From: Spirochaetales bacterium
GTDB taxonomy: Bacteria > Spirochaetota > Spirochaetia > JABMQR01
Direction: 5' to 3'
Assembly (NCBI GenBank): GCA_018399255.1
Contig: JAGYPA010000030.1
Coordinates: forward strand, 1-43,383
DNA length: 43,383 nucleotides
Part shown: piece after piece, positions 1-8,728 of the stretch
Layout of the letters: each line of letters begins with the position of its first letter
Numbering within the stretch: position 1 is the stretch's first letter
The notes under the pieces: generated by a model
What the model was told of the DNA's origin: nothing
The model's input: only the letters and a program-made list of their open reading frames with translations
Databases searched by the model: none
Program-made: the position numbers and the translations under genes

Positions 1-103
1 GCTTTTCCGACTGTTTCTCAAGAGAACTTGTGTGGGAGCATGCGAGTTCTCACGCGTGAGAGAACGCGCAAAATCACGCATGAAATCACACGAGAGAACA
101 CGC

Positions 104-151
104 ATGAAATATCACATGGAATCACGTATGAAATATCACATGGAATCACGT
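104..151. repeat. 24-bp tandem repeat (2 copies) upstream of DUF4349 gene
   Basis: Two identical 24-bp units (104-127 and 128-151) lie in a larger low-complexity stretch (about 40-190) built from variants of CACGCATGAAATCAC and GAGAACACGC. The 10-bp palindrome TCACGCGTGA is at 50-59. The stretch stays open in the frame of the following gene, so a naive gene call would start at 28, but the good ribosome binding site lies after the repeats. Nothing else is recognisable in 1-240. Confidence 0.85.
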
Positions 152-240
152 ATGAGAACACGCGCAATATTTCGTGTGAGAACTCTGAAGAACAATCAAT
201 CTTGCTGGCAAGTCTGCCGGCATTCCCAAGGAGTCCGAAT

Positions 241-1251
241 ATGAACGGAGCCATCAGAAAGATGACTGGAAAAAATACCGTCCTGATAATCCTCGCCATT
301 GTTTTCCTGCTGCTGACCAGCTGCGGGAAGGCCTCGTATGGAGAAAATCAGATGATTCAATACGATAATGCTGTCAGCTCCTCAGCCGGAGGAATGGCCC
401 TGCGGACCGCCGCTGCCGAGAGTATGCCGGCTCCCAAGCAGAGTGCCGACAGCAGCCTGATGCTCGAAGAAGGCCGTAAAAAAGTAATAACTGCCAATAT
501 CGAACTTGAGGTCAAGGATCTTGCCGGTGCGGAACAAGCCCTGCAGAACCTTACCGCCTCCTATAAGGGCTGGATAGACCGCTCATCAACCTGGGAAACC
601 TCCCTCTCACTGACCCTGCGCATACCGGCCGAACAGCTGGAACCGTTTCTTCAGGAAGCCGGCAGCCTGGGAAAATTGCTCTCCAAATCCCTCTCTGCAG
701 ATGATGTAACCGACTACTACACAGACACGCAGGCACGCCTCGAAACCCTCACTATTCTCAAAGAGCGCTATACCGACTACCTCAAGAAAGCCGAAACCAT
801 GGAAGATATCCTGTCAATCGAACGGGAACTGAACAGCACCATAGCCGAAATAGAATCGATGGAACGGACCATGCGCCGACTCGATGGACAGATAACCTAT
901 GCAACCGTCTTTGTAAACGGCTACCTGCCTTCAGACAAGCAAGTCTCGGGCAACCTCCCCAATATCCTGGAAGGACTGAAAAAACTGGGCTACGGATTCA
1001 TCAACCTTCTGTACTTCATAGGAATCGGGCTGCTCTATGCCGTAATATTCGGTATACCCATAATCTTGACCGCCGGGCTTATCTATCTGATAGGCTGGGG
1101 CAGGGTAGGCCTCATCCGGAAATTCTTCCGCCTGCTTACCCGCAAAAAAGAAATGCCCGGGAAAAAAGAAAACGGCAGCAGAAAGCAGACCGGGTCGGGA
1201 TCAAGGTCCGGGTCGGGATCCGGGTCGGGATTGGGGAAAGAAAAAACCTGA
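241..1251 (+). CDS. DUF4349-type membrane-anchored lipoprotein
   Basis: 336 aa. The start at 241 is chosen because AAGGAG at 228-233 sits 7 nt upstream and because the protein then opens with a lipoprotein signal: basic N-terminus, hydrophobic stretch, and lipobox LTSC with the acceptor Cys at residue 28. The middle (about 80-240) matches the DUF4349 layout: a beta-rich part with IELEVKDLAGAEQAL, then a coiled-coil segment that compares parameters of the form ERYTDYLKKAETMEDIL. A strong hydrophobic hairpin follows near residues 255-295, then a basic tail of Gly/Ser repeats (cgggtcgggatc repeated at 1191-1230). Family members are envelope proteins of unknown function. The stop codon overlaps the start of nth (TGATG), so the two are probably co-translated. 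The family call is from memory of the pattern. Confidence 0.75.
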   Translation: MNGAIRKMTGKNTVLIILAIVFLLLTSCGKASYGENQMIQYDNAVSSSAGGMALRTAAAESMPAPKQSADSSLMLEEGRKKVITANIELEVKDLAGAEQALQNLTASYKGWIDRSSTWETSLSLTLRIPAEQLEPFLQEAGSLGKLLSKSLSADDVTDYYTDTQARLETLTILKERYTDYLKKAETMEDILSIERELNSTIAEIESMERTMRRLDGQITYATVFVNGYLPSDKQVSGNLPNILEGLKKLGYGFINLLYFIGIGLLYAVIFGIPIILTAGLIYLIGWGRVGLIRKFFRLLTRKKEMPGKKENGSRKQTGSGSRSGSGSGSGLGKEKT

Positions 1252-2021
1252 TGGCATCCGAAGGAAAAACGACGGGCGCCGGGATGGAGAAATCGGGACG
1301 AAAGCTGATGGGAGAGTCAGGGCAAACCCTGAACGAGAGCAGGCATACTCAACCGCAGGCTTTTCGAGACCTTGCCCGCAGCGTTCACGAGCTGCTGGAT
1401 GCCGCATATCCAGAAAAGCTGGGATTTCTCAATTACCGCAATCCCTATGAGCTCATCATCTCCGTAATTCTCTCGGCCCAGACAACCGACCGTCAGGTAA
1501 ATCGTGTAACAGGAGCCCTCTTTACCGCCTATCCGGCTCCGGCCGATCTGGCCAGGGCCGATATTCAGGATGTTGAGCGCCTGATACACTCCACTGGATT
1601 CTACCGTGCCAAAGCTAAAAATATCATGGGAGCGGCAGAAACCATCCATATGCAGTTTCATGATACCGTTCCCGGAACCATGGAAGAACTGCTGCAGATT
1701 CCGGGGGTAGGGCGCAAGAGCGCCAGCGTCATCCTCGGGGCAGTCTTCAACAAGCCGGCGATAATCGTCGATACGCACTTTTCACGGGTTGTCAGACGCC
1801 TGGGGCTCACAGGATCCCATCAGCCTGAAAAAATAGAACAGGAGATTGCCGCCCTGCTGATGCCCGGACAGCAGTACCGCTTTTCCATGACCGTGAACAA
1901 CCACGGCAGAATTGTCTGCCATGCCCGAAAACCGGAATGTGTAAAGTGCCTGCTGCACCGCATATGTCCGAAAATTGGGGTGAATGCAGCTATTACCGGC
2001 AGCGAATCCCTCAGCCGGTGA
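1251..2021 (+). CDS. nth: Endonuclease III, DNA glycosylase/AP lyase
   Basis: 256 aa. It removes oxidised pyrimidines from DNA and cleaves the abasic site (base excision repair). The core motif ILSAQTTDRQVN is present. The helix-hairpin-helix LLQIPGVGRKSA carries the catalytic Lys at residue 156, and VDTH gives the catalytic Asp at 174. A C-terminal [4Fe-4S] loop has Cys 223, 230, 233 and 239 in the canonical C-x6-C-x2-C-x5-C spacing. The N-terminus is about 40 aa longer than usual; Met at 1284 or 1308 could be the true start, but 1251 overlaps the upstream stop (TGATG), suggesting coupling. The 3' end overlaps the convergent gene on the other strand by 11 bp. Confidence 0.95.
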   Translation: MASEGKTTGAGMEKSGRKLMGESGQTLNESRHTQPQAFRDLARSVHELLDAAYPEKLGFLNYRNPYELIISVILSAQTTDRQVNRVTGALFTAYPAPADLARADIQDVERLIHSTGFYRAKAKNIMGAAETIHMQFHDTVPGTMEELLQIPGVGRKSASVILGAVFNKPAIIVDTHFSRVVRRLGLTGSHQPEKIEQEIAALLMPGQQYRFSMTVNNHGRIVCHARKPECVKCLLHRICPKIGVNAAITGSESLSR

Positions 2022-2643
2022 TATGCTTGGACCAGAGTCTGGTGACAACCAGATCCTCCCACCATCTCCGGGAGGCTGCTGCGGTAAGGCGAAAGCAGGC
2101 TATGCGGAAATCGTTCAGCCGGCAGGTTTCCTGAAACAAATGTTCGGATATATCGGCTTCGGCTTGCCCGTCAGTCGTTAGTGATTCATCAATGTGCTCA
2201 TCCATGCAGAGGAAGATTCCGGGGAAAACGGGAAACCATCCGGGTGCATCATCTAAAAATTCCTGCTGATGCAGTGCCCGCTGCCATAGCGCAGGAATGT
2301 CAGAGCTGCCATCCACATTTGCACCATCACCCCTTCCACCAGGAACGGGCGCATTTGCTGATGCTTTCCCGCTTGCGGGCTCGGTCCCCATCTCAAGGAA
2401 CCATGCCCCGTCAATCATCTTCGGGCGGGTGCTGCGAAAGACGCCGTCCCCCTCGGGTGCCGCAATGTAGGGAACCTGGTCGGCAATAGGCCTGTTATCA
2501 CGCCAGGCCAGAGGAACAAGGGGCGGCAGGGCCAGGGCGGAGACCAGTCCGTGAGAACGGAAAAGCTCCCTTCGATAGCGGTAGAGGGCCAATTCTGCCG
2601 ATTCAGAGAGAGTAGCTGCAAGTAAATATGTTACAAAAGACAT
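2011..2643 (-). CDS. Unrecognised protein, about 210 aa
   Basis: I do not recognise the family. The frame is open with codon use like its neighbours and no competing good ORF on the other strand. The start at 2643 (MSFVTYLLAATLSESAEL) gives 210 aa; the frame stays open to 2742, but with poor upstream context. The sequence has an N-terminal helix, a Pro/Leu-rich stretch ALPPLVPLAWRD, a Gly/Ala/Ser-rich linker near residues 90-115, and a Trp/Arg-rich C-terminal end (SRRWWEDLVVTRLW). There is no signal peptide or clear membrane segment. It lies convergent with nth and divergent from rpmB. Confidence 0.5.
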   Translation of the reverse strand: MSFVTYLLAATLSESAELALYRYRRELFRSHGLVSALALPPLVPLAWRDNRPIADQVPYIAAPEGDGVFRSTRPKMIDGAWFLEMGTEPASGKASANAPVPGGRGDGANVDGSSDIPALWQRALHQQEFLDDAPGWFPVFPGIFLCMDEHIDESLTTDGQAEADISEHLFQETCRLNDFRIACFRLTAAASRRWWEDLVVTRLWSKHITG

Positions 2644-2838
2644 AGGTGAACATTGTCCTATTTTCAAAAATATTGCAATATCGTACGAGGTCTGAAAACA
2701 GGGCTGGAATACCTTGCCAACCGTCGAAACTTCAAAATGCAATCATTTTGATTTTTCCTCTTTACATAAATTAAATTATCTGGTAATTTCAACGAGCTGT
2801 ACAAGTAAGAAAAACAGACAGTGACGGGTAAAATGCTC

Positions 2839-2852
2839 ATGCACCGGTGCAT
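2839..2852. promoter_or_regulatory. 14-bp perfect palindrome between divergent genes
   Basis: ATGCACCGGTGCAT is a perfect 14-bp inverted repeat, about 87 bp before rpmB and about 196 bp before the start of the divergent unknown gene. The form suits a dimeric repressor site. A TTGACG at 2870-2875 follows and could be a -35 element for rpmB, but no convincing -10 is seen. Regulator unknown. Confidence 0.35.
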
Positions 2853-2938
2853 ACGGTAGTATTTGCTGCTTGACGCATGCTGCAGGGGCCTGTAACGATA
2901 TTACTATTTTTCAAGATATGAACAAGGTGGATACGATC

Positions 2939-3169
2939 ATGGCACGCAGATGTGAGATATGCGGAAAAGGTACGGTAGCAGGTAACAATGTACCCAGAAA
3001 AGGACAGGCAAAAAAGAGAGGCGGAGTAGGCCAGCACATCGGAGTTAAGACAAAACGCGTCTTCAAACCCAACATCCTGAAAATAAAAGCCAATGTAAAA
3101 GGCACTACAAAGACCATAAAAGTTTGCGCTCGCTGCCTGAAAGCCGGGAAGGTGGAAAAGGTCTGCTAG
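2939..3169 (+). CDS. rpmB: 50S ribosomal protein L28
   Basis: 76 aa. Component of the large ribosomal subunit. The start at 2939 is chosen for AAGGTGG at 2924-2930 (8-nt spacing) and for the standard opening MARRCEICGKG; upstream ATGs (2870, 2918) would add a non-family tail. CEIC near the N-terminus and CARC near the C-terminus form the two CxxC pairs of the zinc-binding version of L28. The central NNVPRKGQAKKR and KTKRVFKPNI segments match the family. A strong terminator follows within 40 bp, so the gene appears monocistronic. Confidence 0.95.
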   Translation: MARRCEICGKGTVAGNNVPRKGQAKKRGGVGQHIGVKTKRVFKPNILKIKANVKGTTKTIKVCARCLKAGKVEKVC

Positions 3170-3203
3170 CCGAAACTACCTGCAGAACCGGCTGAGCCGG
3201 AGC

Positions 3204-3237
3204 AAAAAGAGTCCTTCCCGAAGGACTCTTTTTTTTT
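3204..3237 (+). terminator. Intrinsic terminator after rpmB
   Basis: A perfect hairpin with arms AAAAAGAGTCCTTC and GAAGGACTCTTTTT around a 2-nt CC gap, running into a T tract that ends at 3237. Strong rho-independent terminator on the plus strand, 35 bp after the rpmB stop. Confidence 0.92.
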
Positions 3238-3309
3238 CTAAATGGTTCAAAATTATCAGAAGATGCGGTAGGATTGGCTGAGCTGGGGCGGCGGCATCTT
3301 TCGAATACG

Positions 3310-3351
3310 CAGCCGCATCAGTACCAGCAGCCGCATCAGTACCAGCAGCCG
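3310..3351. repeat. 18-bp tandem repeat (2.3 copies) upstream of thrA
   Basis: The unit CAGCCGCATCAGTACCAG occurs at 3310-3327 and 3328-3345, with a partial copy to 3351, ending just before the thrA ribosome binding site (AGGAGAG at 3357-3363). Confidence 0.85.
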
Positions 3352-3366
3352 ACATGAGGAGAGAAT

Positions 3367-5841
3367 ATGAAAGAGTGGTCTGTACATTCAGCAGCAGGAA
3401 TCCTGGGAGCTCGCAGCCGGGCCGGAGAAAGCATACTCGAAATCCGGAAACTGACCCGGACCGAAAAGACCGCAATTATCATAACTCCCGACACTGAGGG
3501 CGGGCAGTGCCTTTCAAATCTCGTAACCGAAGCTGTTGCCCGTAACGAACGCATCTGGGGAGATATGGGACGCCTCTTCGAGGAACGTATAGACAGAATC
3601 AGTGCAATTCTGGAAGCCGGAGAACGCGAAAAACTTCTGAAGACCGTCAAAAAAGATTTCGGCGATATCGAGGACATCCTCAAAGCCGTCTGGCTGATAG
3701 GCGAAGCTTCAGACAGCGCAAGAATTTATATCGACAAGGTGGAACTCCTCTGGATCCTTGAAGCGGTGCGAATCCGCCTTGATGCAGAAGGCTATAACGC
3801 GGCCGTCATAGATTCTTCCCAGCTTGTCCACACCACAAAAACCGACAGCGGCTACCGCCTGCGCATGGATAAAACCGGATATCATCTGAACAGCTTCATG
3901 AAAAAGCACGAAGGCATTGACACCCTCCTCATCGGAGGCGGATGGGCGCTTTGCGATGATGATGCCGTGGTGGATCCCGATGAGCACAGCGGAGAGCTCA
4001 CCGCGGCCGCAATCGGCTCGATCATAGATGCCGAGGAGATCACCTTCTGGAATCAGGAAGAGATGGTCATGACCGCCGACATCGATGAAGTACCGAGTGC
4101 CTCGATAATCCAGGAGATAACCTATGCCGAAGCGACGGAACTCTCCTATTTCGGCGCCCGGGTGCTCCATCCGCTGGCCATGGCCCCCGCCATCGCAAAA
4201 AAAATCCCTATATACCTCCGAAGCATCTCGAAGATAGCACATCCCGGCACCCGTGTATCAGCAGAAAACAAAAACTCCCACGATTTAATCGTGAAAGGCT
4301 TTTCGGCCATACACCACACCGCCCTGATAAACATAGAAGGGGCAGGCATGATCGGGGTACCGGGAATATCATCCCGCCTCTTTTCCGCCATGCGTGATGC
4401 CGGCATATCAGTAATCCTCATCTCACAGGCCTCAAGCGAACACTCGATCTGCTTTGCCGTCCTGGAAAAAGACGCGGAACAGGCCGAAAAAGTTGTCAGA
4501 CGGACATTTGTGGAGGAACTGGCCGGATATAGAATAAACTCAGTCGAAGTAGAGCGGAACTGCGCCATTGTAGCTGCCGTAGGCGAGCATATGCCCGGCG
4601 TGCCGGGGATAGCAGCCAAGTTCTTCGGAGCCTTGGGCAAAGCGGGAGTCAATGTTCGGGCAATTGCCCAGGGATCATCGGAACGAAACATAAGTGCCGT
4701 AATAAAGGGTGCCGATTCCACAAAAGCCCTGAGGGCCCTCCATGCAGGATTTTTTCTCTCCAACCAGACACTCAGCATCGGGCTGCTCGGCCCCGGACTC
4801 ATCGGGTCCACCCTGTTGGATCAGATAGCCCGTGAGTCTATCCGCCTGCGGGACGATTTTGGCGTAGACCTGCGGGTCCGCGGCATAGCCGACACCGGCA
4901 AAATGCTCTTCGACGATGTCGGCATCGACCTGGAAAACTGGCGGGAACGATTATCGACAGAATCAGTCCCTGCCGACCTGGAAAAATTCACCGACCACGT
5001 AGCAGCAGACTACTTTCCCCACACCGTATTCATCGACTGCTCTACATCCTCCGAGCTGCCCAGACGCTACGTTGACTGGATAAAGCGGGGAATCCACCTC
5101 ATAACCCCCAACAAAAAAGCCGGAACGGAAAAACTTCCCTATTACCATACCCTGATGGAGCAAGGCCGCCGTAAAGGCATGCATTTTCTCTACGAAACCA
5201 CCGTCGGAGCCGGACTGCCGATAATCAATACCCTGAAAGACCTTATTCAGACCGGCGACAAGATTCACCGCATCGAGGGAGTGTTTTCAGGAACCCTTGC
5301 CTACCTCTTCTGGCGTTTTGACGGGAAAGTCCCCTTCAGCACGCTCGTGAGGGAGGCGAAAGCTCTCGGATATACCGAACCGGACCCGCGGGATGACCTT
5401 TCGGGAATGGACATCGTTCGCAAGGCAGTTATTCTCGCCCGGGAAATCGGAATCCAGATTGAAGTTGAAGATGTGCCGGTGCTTAACCTGATCCCGGAAA
5501 GCCTGCGATCGGCATCAATTGATGAATTCATGAACAACCTTGAACGTATCGACGAATCGATGCTTGCCAGACAGCAGGAAGCGGAAAGCGAACAGAAGCT
5601 GCTGAAATATGTCGGTGTCATAGAGGCTGACGGAACCTGCAGGGTGGACCTCAAAGCCTATCCGCTGGATCACCCGTTTGCCCGCATCAGTGGAACCGAC
5701 AACATCGTAGCTTTTACCACCGACCGCTATCATGCTCAGCCGCTGGTAATCCAGGGGCCGGGGGCAGGTCCCGATGTAACCGCCGGCGGCGTCTTTGCCG
5801 ACCTGCTGCGGCTCAGCGCCTATCTGGGGGCTCGATTCTAA
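3367..5841 (+). CDS. thrA: ThrA-type aspartokinase-homoserine dehydrogenase with degenerate kinase half
   Basis: 824 aa; RBS AGGAGAG at 3357-3363. The C-terminal half (469-824) is a convincing homoserine dehydrogenase: nucleotide-binding LSIGLLGPGLIG (469-480), TPNKKAG (580-586), VGAGLPIINTL and LGYTEPDPRDDLSGMD (from 667). It reduces aspartate semialdehyde to homoserine for threonine and methionine. Two ACT repeats (about 321-398 and 400-465) look intact. The N-terminal aspartokinase domain has kept its fold markers (SYFGARVLHP at 260-269) but lost the active-site motifs. Where the family has KFGGTS there is VHSAAG; the GRNGSDYSA-type loop is DPDEHSGELTA (203-213); TDVDGVYTCDP is replaced by NQEEMVMTADI. 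By inference the enzyme is a homoserine dehydrogenase carrying a regulatory pseudokinase. It is followed by thrC in the same direction. Confidence 0.9.
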   Translation: MKEWSVHSAAGILGARSRAGESILEIRKLTRTEKTAIIITPDTEGGQCLSNLVTEAVARNERIWGDMGRLFEERIDRISAILEAGEREKLLKTVKKDFGDIEDILKAVWLIGEASDSARIYIDKVELLWILEAVRIRLDAEGYNAAVIDSSQLVHTTKTDSGYRLRMDKTGYHLNSFMKKHEGIDTLLIGGGWALCDDDAVVDPDEHSGELTAAAIGSIIDAEEITFWNQEEMVMTADIDEVPSASIIQEITYAEATELSYFGARVLHPLAMAPAIAKKIPIYLRSISKIAHPGTRVSAENKNSHDLIVKGFSAIHHTALINIEGAGMIGVPGISSRLFSAMRDAGISVILISQASSEHSICFAVLEKDAEQAEKVVRRTFVEELAGYRINSVEVERNCAIVAAVGEHMPGVPGIAAKFFGALGKAGVNVRAIAQGSSERNISAVIKGADSTKALRALHAGFFLSNQTLSIGLLGPGLIGSTLLDQIARESIRLRDDFGVDLRVRGIADTGKMLFDDVGIDLENWRERLSTESVPADLEKFTDHVAADYFPHTVFIDCSTSSELPRRYVDWIKRGIHLITPNKKAGTEKLPYYHTLMEQGRRKGMHFLYETTVGAGLPIINTLKDLIQTGDKIHRIEGVFSGTLAYLFWRFDGKVPFSTLVREAKALGYTEPDPRDDLSGMDIVRKAVILAREIGIQIEVEDVPVLNLIPESLRSASIDEFMNNLERIDESMLARQQEAESEQKLLKYVGVIEADGTCRVDLKAYPLDHPFARISGTDNIVAFTTDRYHAQPLVIQGPGAGPDVTAGGVFADLLRLSAYLGARF

Positions 5842-5861
5842 GCCGATACCTGAGCACGATG

Positions 5862-5909
5862 TTCAGTACGAAACTGAGCAAGACATTCAGTACGGAACTG
5901 AGCAAGATT
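5862..5909. repeat. 24-bp tandem repeat (2 copies) between thrA and thrC
   Basis: TTCAGTACG(A/G)AACTGAGCAAGA-type unit at 5862-5885 and 5886-5909, 20 bp after the thrA stop. The repeat is open in the thrC frame, so the ORF appears to start at 5859, but this is probably untranslated leader. Confidence 0.85.
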
Positions 5910-5975
5910 TTTTGGCATGATTCTCTTACCGCCGGCCCCAGTAACAGCCACCGGTACCAGAGAGAGGAGCGGCAT

Positions 5976-7277
5976 ATGCAGTTTATCAGCACCAGGGGCA
6001 GCGCATCCCCCGTATCTGTATCCGAAGCAATCCTGAAAGGACTCGCCCCGGACGGCGGTCTCTATGTACCCGAATCATTACCCGCATTCGATCGCGGCCT
6101 TATCGACCCTGAAATATCTGGAAATCTTTCCTATCCGGAAACTGCCCTGGCCGTGCTGCGTCCCTTCTTTGCCGGAGACTTTCTGGAAAGCGAGCTGGAA
6201 GCTGTCTGTCGGGAGGCCTTTTCCTTCCCGGTTCCTATTCATTGGCACAACGAGCGTGAAGCAGTGCTCGAACTGATCCACGGGCCGACTGCGGCCTTCA
6301 AGGATTTCGGAGCCCGTTTTCTAGCCGGCACCATGGAACGAATAACCGAACATGAAGGCACACCGCTGACCATCCTGGTGGCGACCTCCGGAGATACCGG
6401 AGGAGCTGTAGCAGCGGCTTTTGCCGGCAAACGCAATATCAGCGTGAAAGTACTCTTTCCCAAGGGAAGGGTATCGGCCCGTCAGGAGAAGCAGCTGACC
6501 TGCTGGGGCGCAAATGTGCAGGCCTACTCTGTTCGCGGCGCCTTTGACGACTGTCAGCGAATGGTAAAAAGCGCCTTTATGGATCCGGAACTCTCTGCGG
6601 CCCGGCATCTTACCTCTGCCAACAGCATAAATTCAGGCCGCCTGCTTCCGCAGACCGTCTATTATGTCTATGCCTCGGTACGGTATCTGGCGAAAACCGG
6701 AAAAAAACCGGTTATCATCATTCCCAGTGGAAACGTCGGCAACTCTGTCGGCGCCTACTGGGCAAAAGCCATGGGGGCCCCTATCGAACGGATAGTCCTG
6801 GCCGTCAATGCCAATACCACCATCCCCGATTTTCTCGCTTCAGGAGTCTACGAACCCCGGGAAAGCATCGCCACCCTGGCTAACGCCATGGATGTCGGAG
6901 ATCCGAGCAATATGGAGCGGCTGCGGCATCTGTTCCCGTCAATTGAGGAAATCCGCGGGAATATCACCGCTCTCAGCGTTTCAGATGGTCAAATACAGGA
7001 GACAATAGGCCGGATATGGCAGGAAAACGGCTATGCTGTCTGTCCCCACACCGCAGCTGGTGAATATGTCCGTCGAACCATTGCCCAGGATTCACCGGCC
7101 ATGTCAAATTCCCCTACCATGGTCGTCGCCACAGCCCACCCGGCCAAGTTTGAGACCATCGTAGAGCCGATTATCGGGGAGAGTGTACCGATACCTCCCC
7201 AGCTGGCAGAACTGCTTCATCGTCCCGGATCCGCTGCGGAAATTGATCCCGATTCTCTGGCATTTCTGGACGACTGA
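5976..7277 (+). CDS. thrC: Threonine synthase
   Basis: 433 aa from the chosen start at 5976, which has GAGAGGAG at 5962-5969 and opens with the family-typical MQFISTRGSASPVSVSEA. A PLP enzyme converting O-phosphohomoserine to threonine. The PLP lysine is K109 in GPTAAFKDFGARF; the phosphate-binding loop is ATSGDTGGAVAAAF; IIPSGNVGNSVGAYWA also fits the family. Length and motifs match the ThrC form of most bacteria. With thrA just upstream (134 bp, no terminator seen) it forms a two-gene threonine unit; no thrB homoserine kinase is in the window. Confidence 0.95.
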   Translation: MQFISTRGSASPVSVSEAILKGLAPDGGLYVPESLPAFDRGLIDPEISGNLSYPETALAVLRPFFAGDFLESELEAVCREAFSFPVPIHWHNEREAVLELIHGPTAAFKDFGARFLAGTMERITEHEGTPLTILVATSGDTGGAVAAAFAGKRNISVKVLFPKGRVSARQEKQLTCWGANVQAYSVRGAFDDCQRMVKSAFMDPELSAARHLTSANSINSGRLLPQTVYYVYASVRYLAKTGKKPVIIIPSGNVGNSVGAYWAKAMGAPIERIVLAVNANTTIPDFLASGVYEPRESIATLANAMDVGDPSNMERLRHLFPSIEEIRGNITALSVSDGQIQETIGRIWQENGYAVCPHTAAGEYVRRTIAQDSPAMSNSPTMVVATAHPAKFETIVEPIIGESVPIPPQLAELLHRPGSAAEIDPDSLAFLDD

Positions 7278-7351
7278 GAAACAGGGGATCAGAAAAGCTA
7301 AAAAAGCTGGAGGATTTAGAAGAGATAGAAAAGCTGGAAAAGCTGGAGAAT

Positions 7352-8645
7352 CTAGAAAATCCTTCCCGCCGGCAGCGTACGTATGCTCAATATTTCCACC
7401 GCATTTCTGCCGAACACCTTTTCCATATAGGTAACATACTCAGCAATCCGCTGATTGGGGATATAGGCCTGAATAGTCCCGGCGAATCCGCCGCCGTGCA
7501 CCCTGCAGGCCCCTTCGCCGGCGAGGAATTCTTCAGTCAGGGCAATCCCGAGACTGAGCCCCTGCTCTTCAGGCTGCCAGCCGGGATAGAGATTCTGCAG
7601 AAATTTAAACGACGAGCTGCCTGAGGCCCGCACCAGAAAAAGGTACCGATCCAGGGAATTCCCCTGCAGGGCCGCTATCATCTTCTGAACCCGATTATTT
7701 TCCGTCAGGAAATGGTAAGCCCGAAGGACGGCACGGTCGCCGTAATGCTTTCGCAGTTCCGGTACAGCGTCCAGCAGCAGTTCTATCGTAATATCACGGC
7801 AATGGGAAGCACCGAAAAACCCGGCAATCTTACCCATCTCTTCTGGTATGGCGGCGTAAGCAGGGGTGAGATCGGCATGATTGCCGCCGGTATCCACCAC
7901 CGCCAGGGTAAACCCGTGCTCCAGGAAGCTGAAACTGGCCGGTTCAATAAGAGGGGCGGCTGGATCGGCAAAGTCGATCCCGATAATGCCGCCGTAGGCG
8001 CAGGCCGTCTGGTCCATGAGCCCGGAGGGCTTTCCGAACCAGTGGTTTTCCGCATATTGGCCGAATTTTGCCAGGGTTACCGAATCGATACGATTGCCGT
8101 TATACAGGTCATTGAAGATTGATCCGATGGTGATCTCGATGGCCGCAGAGGAGCTCAGACCCGACCCTTTGCGCACTGCTGTGGTGGTATTTGACCGAAA
8201 GCCGCCGATCTTCCAGCCTTCTTCCGCAAAAGCCGAGGCAATGCCTCTGACCAGCGATTCTGTTGTACCGTATGCGTCGGCGGAGGGGCCGCGTTCCAGA
8301 TCACGCAGGGATACCCGGACCGGATCAAACCCCTCGGAATCGATGACCACCGTCATATCATCAACAGGAACCGCGGCGGCCAGGGTGTCGAGGTTGATGG
8401 CTCCAGCAAGAACCCGTCCTCGATTGTGATCCGTATGGTTTCCCCCAAGTTCTGTACGGCCCGGAATGCTGTATATGCGAAAACCTTCAGAGGATGCACT
8501 GCCAAACAGTTTACTGTGCCGGGCTGCAAAGGGTGGCATAGCGCCTTTTCTGCTGCTCCCGGTCAAAGTTTTCCCCGTAAAGCTGCCGGAATACCGCATC
8601 ATACGTTCCTGTCTCAATAGCTTTGCTCAATTCTGTTTCAGTCAT
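7352..8645 (-). CDS. galK: Galactokinase, with a +1 frameshift after codon 39
   Basis: It phosphorylates galactose at C1 (Leloir pathway). The main frame (7352-8527) has the galactokinase signature PGRTELGGNHTDHNRG, the ATP loop KGSGLSSSAA and the C-terminal GACRVHGGGFAGT. The true start is 8645: AGGAGG lies 9 nt upstream and the first 39 codons read MTETELSKAIETGTYDAVF..., as in related galactokinases, ending at a stop after YATLCSPAQ. Skipping one T at 8528 (CTT-T-GCA) joins this to AARHSKLFG in the main frame and gives 430 aa. It may be an indel error, a mutation, or less likely a programmed +1 shift. It is 83 bp after galT in the same direction. Confidence 0.88.
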
Positions 8646-8728
8646 CGCTGCCAGCCTCCTGCTGTTTTCTGCTTTTTTCTACCTTCCTGCTTCTTTTCAA
8701 CACGTGCCTGCATCTCCTTGCATTCTTG

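Noticed and set aside
28..240. Extension of the DUF4349 protein to an upstream start at 28
   Set aside because: This part is translated tandem repeat with no RBS; the start at 241 has a good RBS and a lipoprotein signal.
1937..2489. Plus-strand small ORFs over the unrecognised minus-strand gene
   Set aside because: Short, no RBS, and they lie opposite the longer minus-strand ORF; treated as shadows.
5859..5975. Extended threonine synthase N-terminus from 5859
   Set aside because: The extension is repeat-coded; the family N-terminus and RBS support 5976.
8016..8429. Plus-strand ORF opposite galK
   Set aside because: No family match; a high-GC shadow of the minus-strand gene.
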